In this document: positions 34,412-47,658 of the stretch, piece after piece | Layout: every line of letters begins with the position of its first letter | Position numbering within the stretch: the first letter of the stretch is position 1 | Source: Oryza sativa Japonica Group | Lineage: Eukaryota; Streptophyta; Magnoliopsida; Poales; Poaceae | DNA length: 64,000 nt | Reading direction: 5' to 3' | Assembly: GCF_034140825.1 (NCBI RefSeq) | Contig: NC_089043.1 | Span: 18,608,001 to 18,672,000, forward strand | The notes under the pieces: model-generated | What the model was told of the DNA's origin: nothing | Database searches by the model: none | Seen by the model: only the letters and a program-made list of their open reading frames with translations | Position numbers and translations under genes: made by a program

Positions 34412-34816
34412 TCATGATGCGATTACCTCCATAGCAGCCACTTTGAAGGATTCATCCATCAACTTAAACTTGTCAGCTGGGGCGGCATCGAGGACAGCTT
34501 TAGCTGCTTTCTTGTAGGCAAGTGAAGTTGCAGCAACTTTCTTCTCATCTCCTTGGGCCATCCCGAGAGCAGCAAAGGCGAACATTCTCCGCTTCCACGT
34601 GGCAGCTTCAACTTCATCCTTTTTTGCTGGTGGGGCAGCAGCCACAACGGAGTCGGCGGCCTCGTTGATGGCCTGAGTTGCCTCATCCAAGCGCTTATCG
34701 ACAGGGGCGAGGAGGGCCTTGTTGAAGCTCTTCTCGACGGGGGCGTCGCATTCCACTTGCACTAACACGGCCGATGCCGCGATGGCTGCAAGGAGTAGGG
34801 CGACGGCTTTGGCCAT
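34412..34816 (-). CDS. Small secreted Ala-rich protein, copy 3
   Basis: Identical protein to copy 1. It is the first gene to the right of the young LTR element, whose 3' LTR ends about 420 bases beyond the gene's 3' end. Confidence 0.85.
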   Translation of the reverse strand: MAKAVALLLAAIAASAVLVQVECDAPVEKSFNKALLAPVDKRLDEATQAINEAADSVVAAAPPAKKDEVEAATWKRRMFAFAALGMAQGDEKKVAATSLAYKKAAKAVLDAAPADKFKLMDESFKVAAMEVIAS

Positions 34817-35336
34817 TGCTAATGAACTGGACAGGGATCTTTCAATGTTGGAAGATGTTGCTACTGCGCGCGGATTTGCTGTGTGAGTTTGTAGGGATCA
34901 TCGGGGCTTTAAATAGGGAAACACGTACCATGATAACCTAAGGCCAAGAGAGCTTCATGGTCCAAAATTGATTGGTTGCATGCATGTGTGCCAAGTGTTC
35001 GGTCCGTAGTGCATGCTATCCTTTGTCTTGACTGAGCCTGCAAGATCCAAATCTGGACTTCCACAACCCCGATATGAAATTTATATGTACGCAAGATGTT
35101 AAGGGCAGAAAACCCATTGTCCGGTTGGCAATAGGTACGCGAATGAGCATGAACGACGTGTCGAGGGGTGTTGTCAAAGAAAAACAAAGGTAAGAACCAC
35201 TTTGGCAACAAATTCGACAAGGTCATCAGCGATTCTTATACGAGTCTACGCAACGGTCACTAAAGTTCCAATAGCATGTGAAGCTATAAACATATCATTC
35301 AGGTTCCTAGGCATCAAACTTCGCCAATGTTACTTA

Positions 35337-35564
35337 CGGTGTGTTTGTGAGGAGGGGAAAAGAGAATATACGCAAAAAAGGGTGAGTCATCAGCGTATGA
35401 TTAGTTGAGTGTTAATTATTTTATACCTTAAAAATTGATTAGTAGGATTTTTTAACCAACTTTTGTACCGAATTGTCTTGCGAAAAACACACCGTTTAGC
35501 AGTTCGAGAAGCGTGCGCGCGGCGAACGAGGGATTTTTTTTCTCCGGATGCCAAAAACGCAGCC
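35337..35564. mobile_element. Tourist-like MITE, unit 3
   Basis: Same element, offset and TTA flanks as in unit 1. Confidence 0.78.
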
Positions 35565-36427
35565 TTAGAGCGTATATAGCAAAGGAGAAGTAAATGTCGA
35601 GGACATCGATGGTGAATATGCCACGTTACTCGCTAAGGGTTACGACGAAGCAGTCGTATTTGAGATAGGAAGTGCTTTGCACTTGGACGGCGCCGGGTAT
35701 GATGCTCTTGTTCTAGTTTTAGCCGCTCATATGGTACTTATGGCGGAAAAAAAGACATGGCGGGTTGTCGTAAGTCCTAGAAAGAATTCGGATGAAAAAT
35801 TCATGCCCGTTTTACTGAAGGGCACGCCGAATAGGGAGCTACGTACATAAATATTTCTTTGGCTAACTCTTTGAATAGGTCCAGCGGCTGAAACAAGGAG
35901 GCTAGCGCAGTTGTGCTTTTGATTCAAGGCGGTTTGCAACCTATCTAAATGCAAGATGCCTAGGAAGCGGGATATTTGACATGGAGGTTTTGGGCAAACC
36001 GAAAGATCTCGTCACAAGTCCTATGGTTATTTTACATGGAATCTCGGCAAATAACAGCCGCCCAACAACAGTCTTATATGTGTGCATATATCGAAGCGTT
36101 GATGCACGCAAGCTGGTCCGGTTTATGTTATTTCTTACATAAGATATTTTTACTCCATACTTTTGTTTAAAGAATCATTCAAAGGATTTCATGGAAAAAA
36201 AAAAGTTCCGCCAAGTGCCAAGGATCGACATTTTGAACTAGAAATGTTAGATGGCACCGGATTATTTTTTTTCCACCTGGTGCTCTTACAAATGGAGAGA
36301 ATGGAATGAGTAGAATTGATTGCACGACATTTATTACATAAATAACCGTTGATACTCGGTACGTGTCCGGTCGTCTACCAATGTCGGCGGTGTAGCAGTA
36401 GACCTTTATTGAAGGTTGGCGTGTGGC

Positions 36428-36832
36428 TCATGATGCGATTACCTCCATAGCAGCCACTTTGAAGGATTCATCCATCAACTTAAACTTGTCAGCTGGGGCG
36501 GCATCGAGGACAGCTTTAGCTGCTTTCTTGTAGGCAAGTGAAGTTGCAGCAACTTTCTTCTCATCTCCTTGGGCCATCCCGAGAGCAGCAAAGGCGAACA
36601 TTCTCCGCTTCCACGTGGCAGCTTCAACTTCATCCTTTTTTGCTGGTGGGGCAGCAGCCACAACGGAGTCGGCGGCCTCGTTGATGGCCTGAGTTGCCTC
36701 ATCCAAGCGCTTATCGACAGGGGCGAGGAGGGCCTTGTTGAAGCTCTTCTCGACGGGGGCGTCGCATTCCACTTGCACTAACACGGCCGATGCCGCGATG
36801 GCTGCAAGGAGTAGGGCGACGGCTTTGGCCAT
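36428..36832 (-). CDS. Small secreted Ala-rich protein, copy 4
   Basis: Identical protein to copy 1, in a full 2016-base unit with the same promoter motifs. Confidence 0.85.
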   Translation of the reverse strand: MAKAVALLLAAIAASAVLVQVECDAPVEKSFNKALLAPVDKRLDEATQAINEAADSVVAAAPPAKKDEVEAATWKRRMFAFAALGMAQGDEKKVAATSLAYKKAAKAVLDAAPADKFKLMDESFKVAAMEVIAS

Positions 36833-37352
36833 TGCTAATGAACTGGACAGGGATCTTTCAATGTTGGAAGATGTTGCTACTGCGCGCGGATTTGCTGTGT
36901 GAGTTTGTAGGGATCATCGGGGCTTTAAATAGGGAAACACGTACCATGATAACCTAAGGCCAAGAGAGCTTCATGGTCCAAAATTGATTGGTTGCATGCA
37001 TGTGTGCCAAGTGTTCGGTCCGTAGTGCATGCTATCCTTTGTCTTGACTGAGCCTGCAAGATCCAAATCTGGACTTCCACAACCCCGATATGAAATTTAT
37101 ATGTACGCAAGATGTTAAGGGCAGAAAACCCATTGTCCGGTTGGCAATAGGTACGCGAATGAGCATGAACGACGTGTCGAGGGGTGTTGTCAAAGAAAAA
37201 CAAAGGTAAGAACCACTTTGGCAACAAATTCGACAAGGTCATCAGCGATTCTTATACGAGTCTACGCAACGGTCACTAAAGTTCCAATAGCATGTGAAGC
37301 TATAAACATATCATTCAGGTTCCTAGGCATCAAACTTCGCCAATGTTACTTA

Positions 37353-37580
37353 CGGTGTGTTTGTGAGGAGGGGAAAAGAGAATATACGCAAAAAAGGGTG
37401 AGTCATCAGCGTATGATTAGTTGAGTGTTAATTATTTTATACCTTAAAAATTGATTAGTAGGATTTTTTAACCAACTTTTGTACCGAATTGTCTTGCGAA
37501 AAACACACCGTTTAGCAGTTCGAGAAGCGTGCGCGCGGCGAACGAGGGATTTTTTTTCTCCGGATGCCAAAAACGCAGCC
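37353..37580. mobile_element. Tourist-like MITE, unit 4
   Basis: Same element, offset and TTA flanks as in unit 1. Confidence 0.78.
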
Positions 37581-38443
37581 TTAGAGCGTATATAGCAAAG
37601 GAGAAGTAAATGTCGAGGACATCGATGGTGAATATGCCACGTTACTCGCTAAGGGTTACGACGAAGCAGTCGTATTTGAGATAGGAAGTGCTTTGCACTT
37701 GGACGGCGCCGGGTATGATGCTCTTGTTCTAGTTTTAGCCGCTCATATGGTACTTATGGCGGAAAAAAAGACATGGCGGGTTGTCGTAAGTCCTAGAAAG
37801 AATTCGGATGAAAAATTCATGCCCGTTTTACTGAAGGGCACGCCGAATAGGGAGCTACGTACATAAATATTTCTTTGGCTAACTCTTTGAATAGGTCCAG
37901 CGGCTGAAACAAGGAGGCTAGCGCAGTTGTGCTTTTGATTCAAGGCGGTTTGCAACCTATCTAAATGCAAGATGCCTAGGAAGCGGGATATTTGACATGG
38001 AGGTTTTGGGCAAACCGAAAGATCTCGTCACAAGTCCTATGGTTATTTTACATGGAATCTCGGCAAATAACAGCCGCCCAACAACAGTCTTATATGTGTG
38101 CATATATCGAAGCGTTGATGCACGCAAGCTGGTCCGGTTTATGTTATTTCTTACATAAGATATTTTTACTCCATACTTTTGTTTAAAGAATCATTCAAAG
38201 GATTTCATGGAAAAAAAAAAGTTCCGCCAAGTGCCAAGGATCGACATTTTGAACTAGAAATGTTAGATGGCACCGGATTATTTTTTTTCCACCTGGTGCT
38301 CTTACAAATGGAGAGAATGGAATGAGTAGAATTGATTGCACGACATTTATTACATAAATAACCGTTGATACTCGGTACGTGTCCGGTCGTCTACCAATGT
38401 CGGCGGTGTAGCAGTAGACCTTTATTGAAGGTTGGCGTGTGGC

Positions 38444-38848
38444 TCATGATGCGATTACCTCCATAGCAGCCACTTTGAAGGATTCATCCATCAACTTAAA
38501 CTTGTCAGCTGGGGCGGCATCGAGGACAGCTTTAGCTGCTTTCTTGTAGGCAAGTGAAGTTGCAGCAACTTTCTTCTCATCTCCTTGGGCCATCCCGAGA
38601 GCAGCAAAGGCGAACATTCTCCGCTTCCACGTGGCAGCTTCAACTTCATCCTTTTTTGCTGGTGGGGCAGCAGCCACAACGGAGTCGGCGGCCTCGTTGA
38701 TGGCCTGAGTTGCCTCATCCAAGCGCTTATCGACAGGGGCGAGGAGGGCCTTGTTGAAGCTCTTCTCGACGGGGGCGTCGCATTCCACTTGCACTAACAC
38801 GGCCGATGCCGCGATGGCTGCAAGGAGTAGGGCGACGGCTTTGGCCAT
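38444..38848 (-). CDS. Small secreted Ala-rich protein, copy 5
   Basis: Identical protein to copy 1, in a full 2016-base unit. Confidence 0.85.
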   Translation of the reverse strand: MAKAVALLLAAIAASAVLVQVECDAPVEKSFNKALLAPVDKRLDEATQAINEAADSVVAAAPPAKKDEVEAATWKRRMFAFAALGMAQGDEKKVAATSLAYKKAAKAVLDAAPADKFKLMDESFKVAAMEVIAS

Positions 38849-39368
38849 TGCTAATGAACTGGACAGGGATCTTTCAATGTTGGAAGATGTTGCTACTGCG
38901 CGCGGATTTGCTGTGTGAGTTTGTAGGGATCATCGGGGCTTTAAATAGGGAAACACGTACCATGATAACCTAAGGCCAAGAGAGCTTCATGGTCCAAAAT
39001 TGATTGGTTGCATGCATGTGTGCCAAGTGTTCGGTCCGTAGTGCATGCTATCCTTTGTCTTGACTGAGCCTGCAAGATCCAAATCTGGACTTCCACAACC
39101 CCGATATGAAATTTATATGTACGCAAGATGTTAAGGGCAGAAAACCCATTGTCCGGTTGGCAATAGGTACGCGAATGAGCATGAACGACGTGTCGAGGGG
39201 TGTTGTCAAAGAAAAACAAAGGTAAGAACCACTTTGGCAACAAATTCGACAAGGTCATCAGCGATTCTTATACGAGTCTACGCAACGGTCACTAAAGTTC
39301 CAATAGCATGTGAAGCTATAAACATATCATTCAGGTTCCTAGGCATCAAACTTCGCCAATGTTACTTA

Positions 39369-39596
39369 CGGTGTGTTTGTGAGGAGGGGAAAAGAGAATA
39401 TACGCAAAAAAGGGTGAGTCATCAGCGTATGATTAGTTGAGTGTTAATTATTTTATACCTTAAAAATTGATTAGTAGGATTTTTTAACCAACTTTTGTAC
39501 CGAATTGTCTTGCGAAAAACACACCGTTTAGCAGTTCGAGAAGCGTGCGCGCGGCGAACGAGGGATTTTTTTTCTCCGGATGCCAAAAACGCAGCC
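39369..39596. mobile_element. Tourist-like MITE, unit 5
   Basis: Same element, offset and TTA flanks as in unit 1. Confidence 0.78.
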
Positions 39597-40459
39597 TTAG
39601 AGCGTATATAGCAAAGGAGAAGTAAATGTCGAGGACATCGATGGTGAATATGCCACGTTACTCGCTAAGGGTTACGACGAAGCAGTCGTATTTGAGATAG
39701 GAAGTGCTTTGCACTTGGACGGCGCCGGGTATGATGCTCTTGTTCTAGTTTTAGCCGCTCATATGGTACTTATGGCGGAAAAAAAGACATGGCGGGTTGT
39801 CGTAAGTCCTAGAAAGAATTCGGATGAAAAATTCATGCCCGTTTTACTGAAGGGCACGCCGAATAGGGAGCTACGTACATAAATATTTCTTTGGCTAACT
39901 CTTTGAATAGGTCCAGCGGCTGAAACAAGGAGGCTAGCGCAGTTGTGCTTTTGATTCAAGGCGGTTTGCAACCTATCTAAATGCAAGATGCCTAGGAAGC
40001 GGGATATTTGACATGGAGGTTTTGGGCAAACCGAAAGATCTCGTCACAAGTCCTATGGTTATTTTACATGGAATCTCGGCAAATAACAGCCGCCCAACAA
40101 CAGTCTTATATGTGTGCATATATCGAAGCGTTGATGCACGCAAGCTGGTCCGGTTTATGTTATTTCTTACATAAGATATTTTTACTCCATACTTTTGTTT
40201 AAAGAATCATTCAAAGGATTTCATGGAAAAAAAAAAGTTCCGCCAAGTGCCAAGGATCGACATTTTGAACTAGAAATGTTAGATGGCACCGGATTATTTT
40301 TTTTCCACCTGGTGCTCTTACAAATGGAGAGAATGGAATGAGTAGAATTGATTGCACGACATTTATTACATAAATAACCGTTGATACTCGGTACGTGTCC
40401 GGTCGTCTACCAATGTCGGCGGTGTAGCAGTAGACCTTTATTGAAGGTTGGCGTGTGGC

Positions 40460-40864
40460 TCATGATGCGATTACCTCCATAGCAGCCACTTTGAAGGATT
40501 CATCCATCAACTTAAACTTGTCAGCTGGGGCGGCATCGAGGACAGCTTTAGCTGCTTTCTTGTAGGCAAGTGAAGTTGCAGCAACTTTCTTCTCATCTCC
40601 TTGGGCCATCCCGAGAGCAGCAAAGGCGAACATTCTCCGCTTCCACGTGGCAGCTTCAACTTCATCCTTTTTTGCTGGTGGGGCAGCAGCCACAACGGAG
40701 TCGGCGGCCTCGTTGATGGCCTGAGTTGCCTCATCCAAGCGCTTATCGACAGGGGCGAGGAGGGCCTTGTTGAAGCTCTTCTCGACGGGGGCGTCGCATT
40801 CCACTTGCACTAACACGGCCGATGCCGCGATGGCTGCAAGGAGTAGGGCGACGGCTTTGGCCAT
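40460..40864 (-). CDS. Small secreted Ala-rich protein, copy 6
   Basis: Identical protein to copy 1. The upstream part of its unit carries T at 41,727, a marker shared with the units of copies 8, 9 and 10 but not copy 7. Confidence 0.85.
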   Translation of the reverse strand: MAKAVALLLAAIAASAVLVQVECDAPVEKSFNKALLAPVDKRLDEATQAINEAADSVVAAAPPAKKDEVEAATWKRRMFAFAALGMAQGDEKKVAATSLAYKKAAKAVLDAAPADKFKLMDESFKVAAMEVIAS

Positions 40865-41384
40865 TGCTAATGAACTGGACAGGGATCTTTCAATGTTGGA
40901 AGATGTTGCTACTGCGCGCGGATTTGCTGTGTGAGTTTGTAGGGATCATCGGGGCTTTAAATAGGGAAACACGTACCATGATAACCTAAGGCCAAGAGAG
41001 CTTCATGGTCCAAAATTGATTGGTTGCATGCATGTGTGCCAAGTGTTCGGTCCGTAGTGCATGCTATCCTTTGTCTTGACTGAGCCTGCAAGATCCAAAT
41101 CTGGACTTCCACAACCCCGATATGAAATTTATATGTACGCAAGATGTTAAGGGCAGAAAACCCATTGTCCGGTTGGCAATAGGTACGCGAATGAGCATGA
41201 ACGACGTGTCGAGGGGTGTTGTCAAAGAAAAACAAAGGTAAGAACCACTTTGGCAACAAATTCGACAAGGTCATCAGCGATTCTTATACGAGTCTACGCA
41301 ACGGTCACTAAAGTTCCAATAGCATGTGAAGCTATAAACATATCATTCAGGTTCCTAGGCATCAAACTTCGCCAATGTTACTTA

Positions 41385-41612
41385 CGGTGTGTTTGTGAGG
41401 AGGGGAAAAGAGAATATACGCAAAAAAGGGTGAGTCATCAGCGTATGATTAGTTGAGTGTTAATTATTTTATACCTTAAAAATTGATTAGTAGGATTTTT
41501 TAACCAACTTTTGTACCGAATTGTCTTGCGAAAAACACACCGTTTAGCAGTTCGAGAAGCGTGCGCGCGGCGAACGAGGGATTTTTTTTCTCCGGATGCC
41601 AAAAACGCAGCC
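41385..41612. mobile_element. Tourist-like MITE, unit 6
   Basis: Same element, offset and TTA flanks as in unit 1. Confidence 0.78.
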
Positions 41613-42473
41613 TTAGAGCGTATATAGCAAAGGAGAAGTAAATGTCGAGGACATCGATGGTGAATATGCCACGTTACTCGCTAAGGGTTACGACGAAGCA
41701 GTCGTATTTGAGATAGGAAGTGCTTTTCACTTGGACGGCGCCGGGTATGATGCTCTTGTTCTAGTTTTAGCCGCTCATATGGTACTTATGGCGGAAAAAA
41801 AGACATGGCGGGTTGTCGTAAGTCCTAGAAAGAATTCGGATGAAAAATTCATGCCCGTTTTACTGAAGGGCACGCCGAATAGGGAGCTACGTACATAAAT
41901 ATTTCTTTGGCTAACTCTTTGAATAGGTCCAGCGGCTGAAACAAGGAGGCTAGCGCAGTTGTGCTTTTGATTCAAGGCGGTTTGCAACCTATCTAAATGC
42001 AAGATGCCTAGGAAGCGGGATATTTGACATGGAGGTTTTGGGCAAACCGAAAGATCTCGTCACAAGTCCTATGGTTATTTTACATGGAATCTCGGCAAAT
42101 AACAGCCGCCCAACAACAGTCTTATATGTGTGCATATATCGAAGCGTTGATGCACGCAAGCTGGTCCGGTTTATGTTATTTCTTACATGATATTTTTACT
42201 CCATACTTTTGTTTAAAGAATCATTCAAAGGATTTCATGGAAAAAAAAAAGTTCCGCCAAGTGCCAAGGATCGACATTTTGAACTAGAAATGTTAGATGG
42301 CACCGGATTATTTTTTTTCCACCTGGTGCTCTTACAAATGGAGAGAATGGAATGAGTAGAATTGATTGCACGACATTTATTACATAAATAACCGTTGATA
42401 CTCGGTACGTGTCCGGTCGTCTACCAATGTCGGCGGTGTAGCAGTAGACCTTTATTGAAGGTTGGCGTGTGGC

Positions 42474-42878
42474 TCATGATGCGATTACCTCCATAGCAGC
42501 CACTTTGAAGGATTCATCCATCAACTTAAACTTGTCAGCTGGGGCGGCATCGAGGACAGCTTTAGCTGCTTTCTTGTAGGCAAGTGAAGTTGCAGCAACT
42601 TTCTTCTCATCTCCTTGGGCCATCCCGAGAGCAGCAAAGGCGAACATTCTCCGCTTCCACGTGGCAGCTTCAACTTCATCCTTTTTTGCTGGTGGGGCAG
42701 CAGCCACAACGGAGTCGGCGGCCTCGTTGATGGCCTGAGTTGCCTCATCCAAGCGCTTATCGACAGGGGCGAGGAGGGCCTTGTTGAAGCTCTTCTCGAC
42801 GGGGGCGTCGCATTCCACTTGCACTAACACGGCCGATGCCGCGATGGCTGCAAGGAGTAGGGCGACGGCTTTGGCCAT
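42474..42878 (-). CDS. Small secreted Ala-rich protein, copy 7
   Basis: Identical protein to copy 1. The 3' flank has a 2-base loss (about 42,187) that makes this the one 2014-base spacing. The gene itself is unaffected. Confidence 0.85.
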   Translation of the reverse strand: MAKAVALLLAAIAASAVLVQVECDAPVEKSFNKALLAPVDKRLDEATQAINEAADSVVAAAPPAKKDEVEAATWKRRMFAFAALGMAQGDEKKVAATSLAYKKAAKAVLDAAPADKFKLMDESFKVAAMEVIAS

Positions 42879-43398
42879 TGCTAATGAACTGGACAGGGAT
42901 CTTTCAATGTTGGAAGATGTTGCTACTGCGCGCGGATTTGCTGTGTGAGTTTGTAGGGATCATCGGGGCTTTAAATAGGGAAACACGTACCATGATAACC
43001 TAAGGCCAAGAGAGCTTCATGGTCCAAAATTGATTGGTTGCATGCATGTGTGCCAAGTGTTCGGTCCGTAGTGCATGCTATCCTTTGTCTTGACTGAGCC
43101 TGCAAGATCCAAATCTGGACTTCCACAACCCCGATATGAAATTTATATGTACGCAAGATGTTAAGGGCAGAAAACCCATTGTCCGGTTGGCAATAGGTAC
43201 GCGAATGAGCATGAACGACGTGTCGAGGGGTGTTGTCAAAGAAAAACAAAGGTAAGAACCACTTTGGCAACAAATTCGACAAGGTCATCAGCGATTCTTA
43301 TACGAGTCTACGCAACGGTCACTAAAGTTCCAATAGCATGTGAAGCTATAAACATATCATTCAGGTTCCTAGGCATCAAACTTCGCCAATGTTACTTA

Positions 43399-43626
43399 CG
43401 GTGTGTTTGTGAGGAGGGGAAAAGAGAATATACGCAAAAAAGGGTGAGTCATCAGCGTATGATTAGTTGAGTGTTAATTATTTTATACCTTAAAAATTGA
43501 TTAGTAGGATTTTTTAACCAACTTTTGTACCGAATTGTCTTGCGAAAAACACACCGTTTAGCAGTTCGAGAAGCGTGCGCGCGGCGAACGAGGGATTTTT
43601 TTTCTCCGGATGCCAAAAACGCAGCC
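43399..43626. mobile_element. Tourist-like MITE, unit 7
   Basis: Same element, offset and TTA flanks as in unit 1. Confidence 0.78.
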
Positions 43627-44489
43627 TTAGAGCGTATATAGCAAAGGAGAAGTAAATGTCGAGGACATCGATGGTGAATATGCCACGTTACTCGCTAAGG
43701 GTTACGACGAAGCAGTCGTATTTGAGATAGGAAGTGCTTTGCACTTGGACGGCGCCGGGTATGATGCTCTTGTTCTAGTTTTAGCCGCTCATATGGTACT
43801 TATGGCGGAAAAAAAGACATGGCGGGTTGTCGTAAGTCCTAGAAAGAATTCGGATGAAAAATTCATGCCCGTTTTACTGAAGGGCACGCCGAATAGGGAG
43901 CTACGTACATAAATATTTCTTTGGCTAACTCTTTGAATAGGTCCAGCGGCTGAAACAAGGAGGCTAGCGCAGTTGTGCTTTTGATTCAAGGCGGTTTGCA
44001 ACCTATCTAAATGCAAGATGCCTAGGAAGCGGGATATTTGACATGGAGGTTTTGGGCAAACCGAAAGATCTCGTCACAAGTCCTATGGTTATTTTACATG
44101 GAATCTCGGCAAATAACAGCCGCCCAACAACAGTCTTATATGTGTGCATATATCGAAGCGTTGATGCACGCAAGCTGGTCCGGTTTATGTTATTTCTTAC
44201 ATAAGATATTTTTACTCCATACTTTTGTTTAAAGAATCATTCAAAGGATTTCATGGAAAAAAAAAAGTTCCGCCAAGTGCCAAGGATCGACATTTTGAAC
44301 TAGAAATGTTAGATGGCACCGGATTATTTTTTTTCCACCTGGTGCTCTTACAAATGGAGAGAATGGAATGAGTAGAATTGATTGCACGACATTTATTACA
44401 TAAATAACCGTTGATACTCGGTACGTGTCCGGTCGTCTACCAATGTCGGCGGTGTAGCAGTAGACCTTTATTGAAGGTTGGCGTGTGGC

Positions 44490-44894
44490 TCATGATGCGA
44501 TTACCTCCATAGCAGCCACTTTGAAGGATTCATCCATCAACTTAAACTTGTCAGCTGGGGCGGCATCGAGGACAGCTTTAGCTGCTTTCTTGTAGGCAAG
44601 TGAAGTTGCAGCAACTTTCTTCTCATCTCCTTGGGCCATCCCGAGAGCAGCAAAGGCGAACATTCTCCGCTTCCACGTGGCAGCTTCAACTTCATCCTTT
44701 TTTGCTGGTGGGGCAGCAGCCACAACGGAGTCGGCGGCCTCGTTGATGGCCTGAGTTGCCTCATCCAAGCGCTTATCGACAGGGGCGAGGAGGGCCTTGT
44801 TGAAGCTCTTCTCGACGGGGGCGTCGCATTCCACTTGCACTAACACGGCCGATGCCGCGATGGCTGCAAGGAGTAGGGCGACGGCTTTGGCCAT
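44490..44894 (-). CDS. Small secreted Ala-rich protein, copy 8
   Basis: Identical protein to copy 1. The upstream marker base is T (45,757). Confidence 0.85.
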   Translation of the reverse strand: MAKAVALLLAAIAASAVLVQVECDAPVEKSFNKALLAPVDKRLDEATQAINEAADSVVAAAPPAKKDEVEAATWKRRMFAFAALGMAQGDEKKVAATSLAYKKAAKAVLDAAPADKFKLMDESFKVAAMEVIAS

Positions 44895-45414
44895 TGCTAA
44901 TGAACTGGACAGGGATCTTTCAATGTTGGAAGATGTTGCTACTGCGCGCGGATTTGCTGTGTGAGTTTGTAGGGATCATCGGGGCTTTAAATAGGGAAAC
45001 ACGTACCATGATAACCTAAGGCCAAGAGAGCTTCATGGTCCAAAATTGATTGGTTGCATGCATGTGTGCCAAGTGTTCGGTCCGTAGTGCATGCTATCCT
45101 TTGTCTTGACTGAGCCTGCAAGATCCAAATCTGGACTTCCACAACCCCGATATGAAATTTATATGTACGCAAGATGTTAAGGGCAGAAAACCCATTGTCC
45201 GGTTGGCAATAGGTACGCGAATGAGCATGAACGACGTGTCGAGGGGTGTTGTCAAAGAAAAACAAAGGTAAGAACCACTTTGGCAACAAATTCGACAAGG
45301 TCATCAGCGATTCTTATACGAGTCTACGCAACGGTCACTAAAGTTCCAATAGCATGTGAAGCTATAAACATATCATTCAGGTTCCTAGGCATCAAACTTC
45401 GCCAATGTTACTTA

Positions 45415-45642
45415 CGGTGTGTTTGTGAGGAGGGGAAAAGAGAATATACGCAAAAAAGGGTGAGTCATCAGCGTATGATTAGTTGAGTGTTAATTATTTT
45501 ATACCTTAAAAATTGATTAGTAGGATTTTTTAACCAACTTTTGTACCGAATTGTCTTGCGAAAAACACACCGTTTAGCAGTTCGAGAAGCGTGCGCGCGG
45601 CGAACGAGGGATTTTTTTTCTCCGGATGCCAAAAACGCAGCC
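45415..45642. mobile_element. Tourist-like MITE, unit 8
   Basis: Same element, offset and TTA flanks as in unit 1. Confidence 0.78.
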
Positions 45643-46505
45643 TTAGAGCGTATATAGCAAAGGAGAAGTAAATGTCGAGGACATCGATGGTGAATATGCC
45701 ACGTTACTCGCTAAGGGTTACGACGAAGCAGTCGTATTTGAGATAGGAAGTGCTTTTCACTTGGACGGCGCCGGGTATGATGCTCTTGTTCTAGTTTTAG
45801 CCGCTCATATGGTACTTATGGCGGAAAAAAAGACATGGCGGGTTGTCGTAAGTCCTAGAAAGAATTCGGATGAAAAATTCATGCCCGTTTTACTGAAGGG
45901 CACGCCGAATAGGGAGCTACGTACATAAATATTTCTTTGGCTAACTCTTTGAATAGGTCCAGCGGCTGAAACAAGGAGGCTAGCGCAGTTGTGCTTTTGA
46001 TTCAAGGCGGTTTGCAACCTATCTAAATGCAAGATGCCTAGGAAGCGGGATATTTGACATGGAGGTTTTGGGCAAACCGAAAGATCTCGTCACAAGTCCT
46101 ATGGTTATTTTACATGGAATCTCGGCAAATAACAGCCGCCCAACAACAGTCTTATATGTGTGCATATATCGAAGCGTTGATGCACGCAAGCTGGTCCGGT
46201 TTATGTTATTTCTTACATAAGATATTTTTACTCCATACTTTTGTTTAAAGAATCATTCAAAGGATTTCATGGAAAAAAAAAAGTTCCGCCAAGTGCCAAG
46301 GATCGACATTTTGAACTAGAAATGTTAGATGGCACCGGATTATTTTTTTTCCACCTGGTGCTCTTACAAATGGAGAGAATGGAATGAGTAGAATTGATTG
46401 CACGACATTTATTACATAAATAACCGTTGATACTCGGTACGTGTCCGGTCGTCTACCAATGTCGGCGGTGTAGCAGTAGACCTTTATTGAAGGTTGGCGT
46501 GTGGC

Positions 46506-46910
46506 TCATGATGCGATTACCTCCATAGCAGCCACTTTGAAGGATTCATCCATCAACTTAAACTTGTCAGCTGGGGCGGCATCGAGGACAGCTTTAGCTG
46601 CTTTCTTGTAGGCAAGTGAAGTTGCAGCAACTTTCTTCTCATCTCCTTGGGCCATCCCGAGAGCAGCAAAGGCGAACATTCTCCGCTTCCACGTGGCAGC
46701 TTCAACTTCATCCTTTTTTGCTGGTGGGGCAGCAGCCACAACGGAGTCGGCGGCCTCGTTGATGGCCTGAGTTGCCTCATCCAAGCGCTTATCGACAGGG
46801 GCGAGGAGGGCCTTGTTGAAGCTCTTCTCGACGGGGGCGTCGCATTCCACTTGCACTAACACGGCCGATGCCGCGATGGCTGCAAGGAGTAGGGCGACGG
46901 CTTTGGCCAT
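46506..46910 (-). CDS. Small secreted Ala-rich protein, copy 9
   Basis: Identical protein to copy 1. The upstream marker base is T (47,773). Confidence 0.85.
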   Translation of the reverse strand: MAKAVALLLAAIAASAVLVQVECDAPVEKSFNKALLAPVDKRLDEATQAINEAADSVVAAAPPAKKDEVEAATWKRRMFAFAALGMAQGDEKKVAATSLAYKKAAKAVLDAAPADKFKLMDESFKVAAMEVIAS

Positions 46911-47430
46911 TGCTAATGAACTGGACAGGGATCTTTCAATGTTGGAAGATGTTGCTACTGCGCGCGGATTTGCTGTGTGAGTTTGTAGGGATCATCGGGG
47001 CTTTAAATAGGGAAACACGTACCATGATAACCTAAGGCCAAGAGAGCTTCATGGTCCAAAATTGATTGGTTGCATGCATGTGTGCCAAGTGTTCGGTCCG
47101 TAGTGCATGCTATCCTTTGTCTTGACTGAGCCTGCAAGATCCAAATCTGGACTTCCACAACCCCGATATGAAATTTATATGTACGCAAGATGTTAAGGGC
47201 AGAAAACCCATTGTCCGGTTGGCAATAGGTACGCGAATGAGCATGAACGACGTGTCGAGGGGTGTTGTCAAAGAAAAACAAAGGTAAGAACCACTTTGGC
47301 AACAAATTCGACAAGGTCATCAGCGATTCTTATACGAGTCTACGCAACGGTCACTAAAGTTCCAATAGCATGTGAAGCTATAAACATATCATTCAGGTTC
47401 CTAGGCATCAAACTTCGCCAATGTTACTTA

Positions 47431-47658
47431 CGGTGTGTTTGTGAGGAGGGGAAAAGAGAATATACGCAAAAAAGGGTGAGTCATCAGCGTATGATTAGTT
47501 GAGTGTTAATTATTTTATACCTTAAAAATTGATTAGTAGGATTTTTTAACCAACTTTTGTACCGAATTGTCTTGCGAAAAACACACCGTTTAGCAGTTCG
47601 AGAAGCGTGCGCGCGGCGAACGAGGGATTTTTTTTCTCCGGATGCCAAAAACGCAGCC
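47431..47658. mobile_element. Tourist-like MITE, unit 9
   Basis: Same element, offset and TTA flanks as in unit 1. Confidence 0.78.
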